Shown: one piece after another, positions 55,073 through 64,000 of the stretch
Layout of the letters: every line of letters begins with the position of its first letter
How positions within the stretch are numbered: the stretch's first letter is position 1
From: Clostridiales bacterium
GTDB lineage: Bacteria > Bacillota > Clostridia > Saccharofermentanales > Saccharofermentanaceae
Length of the DNA stretch: 64,000 nucleotides
Assembly: GCA_017428545.1 (NCBI GenBank)
Contig: JAFRQR010000028.1
Coordinates: 62,001 to 126,000, forward strand
Direction of reading: 5' to 3'
Program-made: the position numbers and the translations under genes
The notes under the pieces: generated by a model
What the model saw: the letters and a program-made list of their open reading frames with translations, nothing else
Told to the model about the DNA's origin: nothing
The model's database searches: none

Positions 55073-55354
55073 ATGTTAAAGATGAATTTGCAACTCTTCG
55101 CTCATAAAAAGGGTATGGGTTCGACCAAGAACGGTCGTGACTCTGAATCTAAGCGCCTTGGTGCTAAGAAGGGTGACGGACAGCTCGTTACTGCCGGCAA
55201 CATCCTCGTAAGACAGCGCGGCACAAAGATCCACCCGGGTACAAACGTAGGCATCGGTTCCGACGATACTCTCTATGCACGTATCGACGGCCATGTTAAG
55301 TACGAGCGTATGGGCCGTGACAAGAAGAAGGTCAGCGTTTATCCGGCAGAGTAA
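55073..55354 (+). CDS. rpmA: 50S ribosomal protein L27 with Prp-cleaved N-terminus
   Basis: 93 residues; ATG 55073 follows GGAGGGCTTGACC. It begins [20 protein letters not shown]. The first nine residues are the extension removed by Prp, so the mature protein starts AHKKG, the part that reaches the peptidyl-transferase centre. The rest ([32 protein letters not shown]) is typical. Confidence 0.97.
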   Translation: MLKMNLQLFAHKKGMGSTKNGRDSESKRLGAKKGDGQLVTAGNILVRQRGTKIHPGTNVGIGSDDTLYARIDGHVKYERMGRDKKKVSVYPAE

Positions 55355-55408
55355 TTCCTCGCTCGGATATTTCGGGGACTTTCCCTTGGTAATGGAAAAG
55401 AATTGATC

Positions 55409-55448
55409 AAAGGGTCTGACCTGAAGAGTATTCGGTCAGACCTTTTTT
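55409..55448 (+). terminator. Terminator of the rplU operon
   Basis: AGGGTCTGACC and GGTCAGACCT pair around a 12-nt loop, followed by TTTTT. Confidence 0.9.
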
Positions 55449-55485
55449 CACTTAGTGACCTGCTTTCCGGTAAACGGAGCGCAGA

Positions 55486-56910
<1,425 letters not shown>

Positions 56911-56942
56911 GGGAAGCGCAGGTCCCAAACGAAGAAAAAACG

Positions 56943-56977
56943 ACCGCCCGAAGTGCTTTTCGAGCGGTATTTTTTTG
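56943..56977 (+). terminator. Terminator of obg, with the octamer in its stem-loop
   Basis: ACCGCCCGAA and TTCGAGCGGT pair (one mismatch), the loop region carries GTGCTT of the octamer GTGCTTTT (56953-56960), and ATTTTTTT follows. Confidence 0.85.
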
Positions 56978-57050
56978 GGACAGGCAGAAGCGCCGGCCGT
57001 TCCATGTTATAATGCATGCAAGGGTTTCGAATCGTAAGGGGGATGATACG

Positions 57051-58790
57051 ATGCTTTTGTACTACGAGATTTTGCTTGCGCTTTCTATATTCTTTTCACT
57101 GACGTATGCATTTATGTGGCATAAGCACTTCGACGTGAATATCACGCTGGTGTTTTTCCTCGTGCCGCTGGATGTTCTTGCGCATCTTGCCGTTGCGGAA
57201 GCTGCGACTTTGGACGAGGCGGTACTGGCGCTGAAACTTATTTATTTCACGACGGTCTTCAGTATCCTTTTCGTGACGTTTTCGATCTTCGATCTTTGCC
57301 ACTTTAAGCTGCCGCGCTTTGCCAAGGGCTTTCTGATCTGCATCTCGATGCTCGTGTATCTTCCGGTCCTTACGATCGGCAGATCCGGCATTTTCTACGA
57401 GTCGGTCGAGATGGCAACGAAAAACGGCATCACGGTGCTTTCCGAAAAGGAATACGGCGTCATGCACACGATCCTGTATATCTGGATCTTCGCGTGCTTT
57501 GCTTTCTGCGTCGGCGCGCTCATCTACAGCCACATCAAAAAGAGCGATGTTTCGCATAAGATCATCTACCTGCTTTTTATTCCGGTATTCATCTCGATGC
57601 TTTCGTTTTTCATCGGAAGAAAGATCACATCTGACATCGAACTTGCCGCGGCTTCGTATGTTTTCGCGCAGTTCTTCTATCTTCTGATCGTCTACCGGCT
57701 CGCGCTGTATAACATCATCGAGTCCGGTATCGACACGCTGATCCAGACCGGCGACACCGCGTTTATTTCGTTTGACTACCGCCTGCGCTATCTCGGAAGT
57801 AACGAGACCGCGAAGCAGTGGCTGCCTTTTCTGAAAGATCTGCACGTCGATCAGTCCGTGCGCGACAACGAGAAGTGCAAGAGCACGATCATCGCGTGGA
57901 TCAAGGCGTTTAACGGCGGCGAGATCACTGAAGAAAACCCGATCCATTATCACAGTGAAGACGGCCAAAGGATCCTCGATGTTTCCGTCCATCACCTTTT
58001 CGACGGAAGAAAAAACAGAGGCTATCAGTTCTTTATTACGGACGATACGGCCGACGTCAAGAACATCGAATTCCAGGAGAAATTCAACACGGTCCTGCGC
58101 TTCGAAGTCGACCAGAAGACGCAGAGGATCCTCTTCATGAACAACCACCTTTTGATCTCCATGGCGACCATGGTTGAAAGCCGCGACCCGTTTACCGGCG
58201 GCCACATCAAACGCACCAGTGAGGGTGTCCGCATGCTCGTCGAGGAGATGAAGAAGGATGAAGGCGTCAATCTTTCGAAGAAGTTTTACGAGAGCGTCAT
58301 CAAGGCAGCTCCAATGCACGACCTTGGTAAGATCGCCGTTCCGGATGCCGTTCTTCTTAAGCCCGGAAGATATGAGCCCGAAGAGTACGAGATCATGAAG
58401 TCGCATTCGGCCGAGGGCGCGCGCGTCGTAAGAGAGATCCTTAGTGCCTCTGACGATCTGGAGTTCCGGAGGATCGCGGAGAATGTGGCGCATTTCCATC
58501 ACGAGAGATGGGACGGCAAGGGCTACCCGAATCAGCTTTCCGGAAATGACATTCCGATCGAGGCGCGCATCATGGCAGTTGCTGACGTTTACGACGCGCT
58601 CGTAAGTAAGCGTGTGTATAAAGAGAAGATGCCGTTTGAAAAAGCAAACGCGATCATTCTGGAGGGCATGGGGACGCAGTTCGATCCTTCGCTTCGCAAG
58701 TACTACGAAGCTGCAAGAGAAAAACTCGAAGCGTATTACGAAAGCCAGCTCGAAGCAGACGCGACACAGAAAGAAGAGAGTTCTTCTTAA
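57051..58790 (+). CDS. HD-GYP-domain membrane protein with 7TM sensor region
   Basis: 579 residues; ATG 57051 follows AAGGGGGATGATACG. Seven hydrophobic helices in the first ~240 residues (LLYYEILLALSIFFSLTYAF onward) form a histidine-kinase-type 7TM input region. A PAS-like part covers ~240-370, and an HD-GYP domain follows from ~375. The domain has GGHIKRTSEGV, MHDLGKIAVPD (H423, D424) and HHERWDGKGYP (GYP 491-493). HD-GYP domains break down cyclic-di-GMP or related messengers. The protein would link a membrane signal to messenger decay. Confidence 0.9.
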   Translation: MLLYYEILLALSIFFSLTYAFMWHKHFDVNITLVFFLVPLDVLAHLAVAEAATLDEAVLALKLIYFTTVFSILFVTFSIFDLCHFKLPRFAKGFLICISMLVYLPVLTIGRSGIFYESVEMATKNGITVLSEKEYGVMHTILYIWIFACFAFCVGALIYSHIKKSDVSHKIIYLLFIPVFISMLSFFIGRKITSDIELAAASYVFAQFFYLLIVYRLALYNIIESGIDTLIQTGDTAFISFDYRLRYLGSNETAKQWLPFLKDLHVDQSVRDNEKCKSTIIAWIKAFNGGEITEENPIHYHSEDGQRILDVSVHHLFDGRKNRGYQFFITDDTADVKNIEFQEKFNTVLRFEVDQKTQRILFMNNHLLISMATMVESRDPFTGGHIKRTSEGVRMLVEEMKKDEGVNLSKKFYESVIKAAPMHDLGKIAVPDAVLLKPGRYEPEEYEIMKSHSAEGARVVREILSASDDLEFRRIAENVAHFHHERWDGKGYPNQLSGNDIPIEARIMAVADVYDALVSKRVYKEKMPFEKANAIILEGMGTQFDPSLRKYYEAAREKLEAYYESQLEADATQKEESSS

Positions 58791-58869
58791 ATTGTTAACA
58801 AATGAGCCATAGTCAATACACTTTTCTTATTTAGAATGAAGCCATAGAAAAACAAAGGAGGACAGACCA

Positions 58870-58956
58870 ATGCAGGACGAACATTCTACTCAGGCAACAT
58901 GGTCGATTGAATCCTCCGGTTGCTTGAGTGAAATATTTAGAAGAGTTTCTCTCTAA
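58870..58956 (+). CDS. 28-residue peptide with strong ribosome site
   Basis: ATG 58870 follows AAAGGAGGACAGACCA and the frame ends at TAA 58954-58956. The peptide begins MQDEHSTQATWSIESSG and continues with Cys, Leu, Ser and a basic end (IFRRVSL). Upstream, a TTGTTA / TACACT promoter-like pair has a 19 bp spacer (weak). A terminator at 58999-59029 closes the transcript, so the piece looks like a small separate gene. It lies between an HD-GYP gene and an ABC exporter. A signalling peptide or regulatory leader is possible, but there is no known family. Confidence 0.5.
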   Translation: MQDEHSTQATWSIESSGCLSEIFRRVSL

Positions 58957-58998
58957 GATTTTGAGTTTGTAATTAGTCAAGTTTGACGCAAAGATAGG

Positions 58999-59029
58999 CC
59001 CCCGATCAACAACCTCGGGGGTTTTCTTT
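58999..59029 (+). terminator. Terminator after the 28-residue peptide gene
   Basis: CCCCCGA and TCGGGGG pair around a 9-nt loop, followed by TTTTC. Confidence 0.85.
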
Positions 59030-59050
59030 ATGCCGTTTTTCCGTGGCACG

Positions 59051-59080
59051 AAAAAGCCCTTCCCGGAAAGGAAGGGCTTT
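59051..59080 (-). terminator. Terminator of the ABC exporter operon
   Basis: AAAGCCCTTCC and GGAAGGGCTTT form a perfect stem, followed on the minus strand by TTTTTCG. Confidence 0.88.
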
Positions 59081-59109
59081 CATTTGTTTGGAGGTTCGGA
59101 AGCGGTGCC

Positions 59110-61458
59110 TTACTCTTCTTTTAAGATGCGTACCGGCTCGAGCTTGCTGATGGATCTGCTGTTGAGGTAGCAGGTGGCAACGGCGCACACGACGATGATG
59201 ACAAGTGTCAAAAGGAACCACAGAGGATTGGTCTTGAGGTTCGACTGCGCGATGCCGAAGGAGGAAAGGCCGATGCCCATCATCTTGTCGTTCAGGGCCA
59301 GCTGCAGTACGAATCCGGCAAGCACGCCGATCACGACGATCGGGAGGGTAGAAAGGATCGTTCTTCGGATCAGTTCGCCGGAGGTGTAACCGATCGCTTT
59401 GCTGACGCCTAGTTCGGCTCTCTCTCGGATGATCTGAGATCTTGTAAGGAGGATCTCGGTCAGGATGACGACGAAGCAGGTGAGGGCGACGAAGATGAAG
59501 CAGATCGCGCTCATGGCGGCTACGAGGGTATCGATCGTGCTTCCGATGAGATCATCGACCATGACGAACCCGTCGATCGGATACCGCTTCGACCATTCCT
59601 TCTGGAAATCTTTAGCGGAGACACCTTCGTTTAAAAAGATCATGCAGGTGGCATATCTGTGATCCGGGTCGAGACGCAGGATACCTTCTTCGTTCATCAG
59701 GGATTTATTGCCCATATTGTTGATCTTCTGGTCAATGCCGCAGACCGTATAAGGTACTGCTTCGCCTGTCTTCGGAGCTATGACGTTGACGACGTCGCCG
59801 ATCTTGGCATCGAGCTTTTTGGAATTTACGATGGTCAGCACGATCTCGTTTCCGTTTTGCGGGACGCGTCCTTCCAGGATGTATTCGTACTCGAGTGCAT
59901 CGACATCGTTATAAGCATCCACACCTAAAGAAGTGCTCTTATTCGCGGATCTCACTTCGATATTCATCAGATTTGTCGAAAGAAGGAGACGTTCTACACG
60001 CGGGTCAGCACGAAGTTCATCGATGATTTCCGGATGCGCGTCGCAGACACACTGTACATCGGCAGCTTCGAATCCGACGAGCTTAAGAAGAGATTCCTGC
60101 TCGAGCGCGAAGTTCTGGTAGACCGTAAATCCCTGAAGTGTCGAGAAGGTAAGAAGTGCGATGATCAGTGCGATGAAGATGTTCTTCTTCGGCCTTCCGA
60201 AGATCTGCTTGCCGGAGAGGGCAAGATCCAGAGGAAGAGAAGTCTTTTCGAGCGAAAAATGATTCTTCTTGAAGTTGTGGTTCTGGATCCCGCTTCGGAG
60301 AGACTCGAGGACGGTCAGTTTCTTATAGCTTCTCGAAGCAACGAGAGTGCCGAGGAATACGGCGACCGGGATACCGATCAGTGTTGCGATAAGTGCCGGC
60401 ATGCAGATACCGGAGAAACCGGAAATACCCATCAGGCTTCCTTCGATGGAATTAAGCGGTGTAGTGATCAGGCAGCCGAGGCCGATCGCAAGGATAGTTG
60501 CGACACCGCAGATCAGCATTTCTTCCATCACACAGGAAAAGCGCAGTGCTTTTGCCGGATAACCTGTGGCCTGAAGAAGGCCGATGTTCTGGATGTTCAT
60601 CTCGATGAAGTTTTTGATCGAAAAGTGCATGATGATGAGCGCCAGGCCGACCAGGATAATGGTGAACAGAAGCACGATCGCGGAAGCGATATCCGCTATG
60701 GCAAGAGTTGCCATCTTCATCAGAGGGATCGCAACGGTCGCCGGTGTGTCCGAACCGTCAAATACATGCTGGACGGCTTTGTCGTAAGCATCGATGTCTG
60801 TGCCTTCGGTTACTTTGCAGTAGATGAAATATCCCCGCATGTCATTACTTACAGAGTTTTCGAAGAGAGCAAAATCATTGTGGCTGACGATGCAGTAGTA
60901 TCCGGAGACATTCATGGCGGTCGCGAAATACAGATGCTCGAGATAGCCTTTGACGGTGAACTCTTTAAATTCGGATCCGACCTTAAGATAGATGGGATCT
61001 CCGACCTTAAAGGTGTCTTTCATGAAGTAAGGGACACAGATCTCGGAATCGGCGAGGTTTTCGAATTCTTCCGGAAAAGAATTGAGGTAGGTGTTCTTAG
61101 TGGAGTCTCCGATGAAGAACTGGTACGAGATCGCGTCATCTTCAGATCTGTTTTTGGTATAGTACTCGCCCAGGTAATTGACGATCGGTGTCGACTCGAG
61201 CATTTCGGTGCCTTCGACGGAAGCGATCTTTTCCATGGACTCCGCAAGGTTTTCCTGGATCTCGGATGTAGAGAAAACGAGAAGATCAGATGCGTGGTAT
61301 TTCTCGTCGTGAGCCTTAATGGCGCCGGGCCCGCTGAGCATCAGGGAAAGGCTGCAGAAGAGGAGAAGCGCGGCCAGAAAGATCAGGATGAAAAGGATGG
61401 CGACTTCGCCCTTGTGCTTTTTGAGATTATTCTTAGCGATAAAAAACATTGGATACAT
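59110..61458 (-). CDS. ABC transporter permease with two FtsX domains
   Basis: 782 residues, ATG 61458, three bases after the ATPase stop. One N-terminal helix (EVAILFILIFLAALLLFC), a large outer domain, then FtsX-type helix groups near ~255-390 and at the C-terminus (~660-775), where it ends LEPVRILKEE. Such proteins pair with a MacB/BceA-type ATPase to pull peptides or lipids out of the membrane or to sense peptide antibiotics. It forms a two-gene operon and is divergent from a two-component system. Confidence 0.88.
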   Translation of the reverse strand: MYPMFFIAKNNLKKHKGEVAILFILIFLAALLLFCSLSLMLSGPGAIKAHDEKYHASDLLVFSTSEIQENLAESMEKIASVEGTEMLESTPIVNYLGEYYTKNRSEDDAISYQFFIGDSTKNTYLNSFPEEFENLADSEICVPYFMKDTFKVGDPIYLKVGSEFKEFTVKGYLEHLYFATAMNVSGYYCIVSHNDFALFENSVSNDMRGYFIYCKVTEGTDIDAYDKAVQHVFDGSDTPATVAIPLMKMATLAIADIASAIVLLFTIILVGLALIIMHFSIKNFIEMNIQNIGLLQATGYPAKALRFSCVMEEMLICGVATILAIGLGCLITTPLNSIEGSLMGISGFSGICMPALIATLIGIPVAVFLGTLVASRSYKKLTVLESLRSGIQNHNFKKNHFSLEKTSLPLDLALSGKQIFGRPKKNIFIALIIALLTFSTLQGFTVYQNFALEQESLLKLVGFEAADVQCVCDAHPEIIDELRADPRVERLLLSTNLMNIEVRSANKSTSLGVDAYNDVDALEYEYILEGRVPQNGNEIVLTIVNSKKLDAKIGDVVNVIAPKTGEAVPYTVCGIDQKINNMGNKSLMNEEGILRLDPDHRYATCMIFLNEGVSAKDFQKEWSKRYPIDGFVMVDDLIGSTIDTLVAAMSAICFIFVALTCFVVILTEILLTRSQIIRERAELGVSKAIGYTSGELIRRTILSTLPIVVIGVLAGFVLQLALNDKMMGIGLSSFGIAQSNLKTNPLWFLLTLVIIVVCAVATCYLNSRSISKLEPVRILKEE

Positions 61459-61461
61459 ATC

Positions 61462-62283
61462 TTACCACCCCATGTTCGAAAGGAATGTGCGCAGTGCGAC
61501 GTGGCGTTCTCTGTCCGGCCCGTTATAGGGCGTCAGTTCGATCTCGTCGCAGATCACGCCGTCTCTTAAGTAAAGGATCCGGTTTCCGCGCTCGGCGGCC
61601 GCAACGGTGTGAGTGACCATGACGATGCTCTGGCCGCGGTTGTTCATCTTTGTGAGTACATCGAGAACGGCATTGGTGTTCTGGGAGTTAAGAGCTCCCG
61701 TCGGTTCATCCGCGAAAAGCACTTCGGGGTCATTGATGACGGATCTTACAAGGGCCACTCTCTGCTGCTCGCCGCCACTTAGCTGGTTCGGGAATTTGCC
61801 GTAGCTTTTCTCGTCGAGACCGACCTGGGCAAGAAGATTCTTAGCCTTCTCGGCCAGTGCTTTTCGATTCTTATGTTTCAGAAATCCGCTGACCATGATG
61901 TTGTCGAGGACGCTCATCGTGTCGTTGAGGTAATTCTGCTGGAAAACGAATCCGCAGTGGTTTCTTCTAAAAAGCGCGAGCTTGTCGTTATTGTATTTGG
62001 AGATCTCTTCGGCGCCGTAGGAGATCGAGCCGAGGCTCGGGCGGTCCATGCCGGAGAGTGCGTACAGAAGAGTGGATTTACCGGCGCCGGAGTCGCCCAT
62101 GATGACGGTAAAGTCGCCTTTTCTGATCTGAATATTTAAGTTCTTCAGCACGTGCTGCTGGATCGAATCGTTACTGAAAGTCTTGCAGAGATCTTTCGCC
62201 TGAAGGATCGTTTCTCTTGTAGGAAGGCTGGTGACATCCTGCATCTTCGATGTGTTGTCTTTGACCTGGATCGTTGTCTGCAT
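61462..62283 (-). CDS. ABC transporter ATP-binding protein (MacB/BceA type)
   Basis: 273 residues, ATG 62283. The N-terminal ~25 residues before the ABC core are longer than usual. Walker A is GDSGAGKST, the Q-loop is FVFQQNYLNDTMS, the signature is LSGGEQQRVAL, Walker B is VLFADEPTGALN and the switch His is in VMVTHTVAA. It powers the permease encoded directly after it. It is divergent from the response-regulator gene at 62712, a layout seen in antimicrobial-peptide detoxification modules. Confidence 0.9.
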   Translation of the reverse strand: MQTTIQVKDNTSKMQDVTSLPTRETILQAKDLCKTFSNDSIQQHVLKNLNIQIRKGDFTVIMGDSGAGKSTLLYALSGMDRPSLGSISYGAEEISKYNNDKLALFRRNHCGFVFQQNYLNDTMSVLDNIMVSGFLKHKNRKALAEKAKNLLAQVGLDEKSYGKFPNQLSGGEQQRVALVRSVINDPEVLFADEPTGALNSQNTNAVLDVLTKMNNRGQSIVMVTHTVAAAERGNRILYLRDGVICDEIELTPYNGPDRERHVALRTFLSNMGW

Positions 62284-62497
62284 TTTGTTTTCTCCTTAGT
62301 TTGTGTTTTTCTTTTTTGTTTCACGGCCTTTGCTGTGCCGTCTTTCTTTTTTGTGGATCTTTTGCCCGGCGCGTCCGCCGGCTTTCTTTTTCGATCTTAC
62401 GATTTTAGTTTAGAACTTCGGCCGGCGGAATGCTTTACACAAATCTTGTGCAATTCTTACTTATTTCTTAACTCGTGATTTTGACCTCGGGGAAGGT

Positions 62498-62610
62498 GTT
62501 CTAGGTTTGGTTCTATTTTGGGGTGAGTTTTAGAACGAAACCTAGAACAAAAGGTGAATGTTCTATGTTTCGTTCTAATTGTGCGAGATTTTTAGAACCA
62601 AACCTAGAAC
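62498..62610. repeat. Two tandem 51 bp double-dyad hairpins, GTTCTA family (locus 2)
   Basis: Units at 62498-62548 and 62560-62610. Each is 18-15-18: arms GTTCTAGGTTTGGTTCTA and TAGAACGAAACCTAGAAC (one mismatch in unit 1, two in unit 2) around a 15-nt T-rich loop. The arm repeats GTTCTA at 12 bp. The units end 32 bp before the response-regulator promoter -10. Confidence 0.85.
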
Positions 62611-62641
62611 AAAAGGAGCAAAACCGCGGGCATCGTGAAGA

Positions 62642-62650
62642 TGGTATAAT
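62642..62650 (+). promoter_or_regulatory. Extended -10 promoter of the two-component system
   Basis: TG-G-TATAAT (62642-62650) with no good -35 (AAACCG at 17 bp spacing). The hairpin pair lies just upstream, where a regulator would sit. Confidence 0.55.
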
Positions 62651-62711
62651 ATATAGAAGCGGTGTGGGGCCGCGGGCGCGAAGCGCTTTTTCAGAAGGAG
62701 AATAGTAAAGC

Positions 62712-63401
62712 ATGCACGTTAACTGTTTACTGATCGATGATGAAGTCGAACTGACGAAGATGACGAAGGAGTACTTCGAGATGTTCGGCGTGACCTGTGA
62801 GATCGCGGCCGATTCGGAGTCGTGCCTATCGTTTCTGAAAGATAATACCGCGGACATTTTTCTTCTGGATATCAACCTCGGCAACGAGAGCGGCTTTGCA
62901 CTCTGCAAAAAGCTCCGTGAGACGTACGACACGCCGATCCTTTTCATCAGCGCGCGCCAGAGCGATGACGACGTGCTGGTCGCGCTCAACATCGGCGGCG
63001 ACGATTATATCAAGAAACCATACACGTTATCTGTGCTCCTGGCAAAGGTCAAAGTGCAGCTCAAACGCCTGGAGAACATGAAAGGCGTTACCTCGCAAAA
63101 AGCACCGGAGACGAGTGCTTTTGCCGTAGACGAGGCGACCATGAGCGCCATCGTGGAAGGAAAGAGCATCCCGCTCAAAGCCAAGGAATTCCAGCTGCTT
63201 TCGTGCCTTTTTGAAAACAGGAACACGATAGTTACGAAGGAAAAGCTCTTTTCGGAGGTCTGGGGAGATTCATTCTACACGGACGGAACTTTGAACGTGC
63301 ACATCCGAAGGCTCAGAGAGAAGATCGAGGAAGATCCGAACCACCCGAAGTGGATCAAAACGGTCTGGGGCACGGGCTATAAACTGGAGATCCCCACATG
63401 A
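62712..63401 (+). CDS. OmpR/PhoB-family response regulator
   Basis: 229 residues, ATG 62712 after GAAGGAGAATAGTAAAGC. The receiver has DDE near residues 9-11, the phospho-acceptor D53 (IFLLDINLG) and the KKPY lysine. The C-terminal winged helix (IPLKAKEFQLLSCLFENRNT, LNVHIRRLREKIEEDP) binds DNA. It overlaps the kinase start (ATGA). It probably controls the divergent exporter or a peptide response. Confidence 0.93.
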   Translation: MHVNCLLIDDEVELTKMTKEYFEMFGVTCEIAADSESCLSFLKDNTADIFLLDINLGNESGFALCKKLRETYDTPILFISARQSDDDVLVALNIGGDDYIKKPYTLSVLLAKVKVQLKRLENMKGVTSQKAPETSAFAVDEATMSAIVEGKSIPLKAKEFQLLSCLFENRNTIVTKEKLFSEVWGDSFYTDGTLNVHIRRLREKIEEDPNHPKWIKTVWGTGYKLEIPT

Positions 63402-64000
63402 AGATCCGGATTCTGGCGATCATTTACATCATCGTGCTCGTCATCACGGGCGCGTTTCTTTACCGGAGGATCGAGGACCGCGAAGTCTACGACATCGACA
63501 TGCTCGCGCTGAATTCGAAGTCGTACGAGATCTCGCAGGCACTTGACGAGGGCTCCGATCCAAAAGCACTGGAAGAGGAATATGACTGCGATATCGTGCT
63601 TTGCTCCGAGGCGCAGTACGAAGCCGAGAATAACATGTTCATCCGGGAGGGCTACTCTGTTTTCGACTATGTAAACGACGGCGCCATTTCCGGAAAGATC
63701 GCGTTTGCCGCGAGAGAAGAAGAGTATATCAGCCGGGAAAGTAACGAGAAGAAGATCCTGGTGTCGATCCTTTTTGCCGCGCTGCTTCTCGGCCTGGGCA
63801 TCCTTTTTGTCGTGTGGTATTTCTTCGTGCGGCCGTTTAATGACCTCAAGGTCTTTGCCGAGCACGTTTCCAAAGGCAATCTCGACCTGCCGCTGAAGAT
63901 GCGGAAACATAACTACTTCGGTGCTTTTACCGAATCGTTCGACAGAATGCGAGAGGAACTGAAGAAGGCCTCCGAGCGTGAGATCGAGGCGAGCCGCAGC
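63398..64000 (+). CDS. Sensor histidine kinase, 5' part
   Basis: ATG 63398 overlaps the regulator stop by four bases; the frame is open to the end of the window (201 codons). It has an N-terminal helix (ILAIIYIIVLVITGAFLY), an outer domain of about 100 residues, a second helix (ILVSILFAALLLGLGILFVV), then a HAMP-like segment (FNDLKVFAEHVSKGNLDLPL). The catalytic domains are beyond the window. Two membrane helices around an outer sensor fit a kinase partner of the regulator. Confidence 0.88.
   Translation, partial: MKIRILAIIYIIVLVITGAFLYRRIEDREVYDIDMLALNSKSYEISQALDEGSDPKALEEEYDCDIVLCSEAQYEAENNMFIREGYSVFDYVNDGAISGKIAFAAREEEYISRESNEKKILVSILFAALLLGLGILFVVWYFFVRPFNDLKVFAEHVSKGNLDLPLKMRKHNYFGAFTESFDRMREELKKASEREIEASRS

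Noticed and set aside
60034..61569. 511-codon plus-strand ORF opposite the ABC permease
   Set aside because: Antisense shadow; the minus-strand permease has clear FtsX features and operon context.

Overview
The window looks like a piece of chromosome from a low-to-mid GC Gram-positive anaerobe of class Clostridia. I place it only to class. The evidence is the gene order rpsF-ssb-rpsR, rplI-dnaB-tilS-hpt-ftsH, spoVG beside murC, and rplU-prp-rpmA-obg, in which L27 carries a Prp-cleaved N-terminal extension. Many lipoproteins, strong GGAGG ribosome sites and D-lactate dehydrogenase fit. A GH11 xylanase with a CBM36 module and two proteins with CBM2-like cellulose-binding modules suggest a plant-fibre habitat such as rumen or gut. 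No rRNA, tRNA or CRISPR array was seen.

Layout. 1-5.6 kb: end of an unknown gene, a three-domain protein that looks phosphonate-related, a NERD-domain protein and a small ribbon-helix-helix operon with a 38-residue acidic peptide gene. 5.7-15.1 kb: a polymorphic-toxin locus, made of a 2558-residue secreted RHS protein (CBM2-like, lectin-like, YD repeats, GIY-YIG nuclease tip), its probable immunity gene, and a second small gene broken by a stop codon. 15.4-20.5 kb: paralogous lipoproteins, xylanase, lactate dehydrogenase, glycosyltransferase. 20.6-27.2 kb: AT-richer accessory DNA with an XRE-ImmA/IrrE regulator, a lipoprotein and a decaying tandem array of a two-gene permease module fused to a truncated CBM2 gene. 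27.7-35.4 kb: a repeat lipoprotein, a RelE-type toxin-antitoxin pair, a flippase, a polysaccharide deacetylase, a PqqD-like orphan, and a Phd-PIN toxin-antitoxin cassette flanked by 61-62 bp direct repeats. 35.5-43.3 kb: core replication/translation operons. 43.8-49.1 kb: three tandem paralogous lipoproteins. 49.2-58.8 kb: spoVG, murC, LacI regulator, rplU-obg operon, HD-GYP protein. 58.8-64 kb: a 28-residue peptide gene, an ABC exporter and a two-component system running off the end.

How genes work together. Core operons are driven by clear sigma-70-type promoters, some with -10 TATTCT (rpsF, rplU and also the RHS gene). The RHS protein and the GTG-started gene 21 bp downstream form an effector-immunity unit. 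The two toxin-antitoxin modules and the XRE-ImmA gene each have palindromic operators at their promoters, as expected for autoregulation. The ABC exporter and the following response regulator/kinase are divergent and may form a sensing-and-response unit.

Most unusual signals. (1) The octamer GTGCTTTT (or AAAAGCAC) occurs 29 times by hand count, against about 2 expected by chance. It is used in several codon frames and between genes, and is missing from the RHS island and the permease island. (2) Intergenic hairpin arrays occur at 43.4-43.7, 53.9-54.1, 55.5-55.6 and 62.5-62.6 kb. Their sequences differ, but their architecture is shared: tandem units, near-perfect arms, and loops of 14-18 nt that are often exactly 15. 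I know of no described element that matches this.
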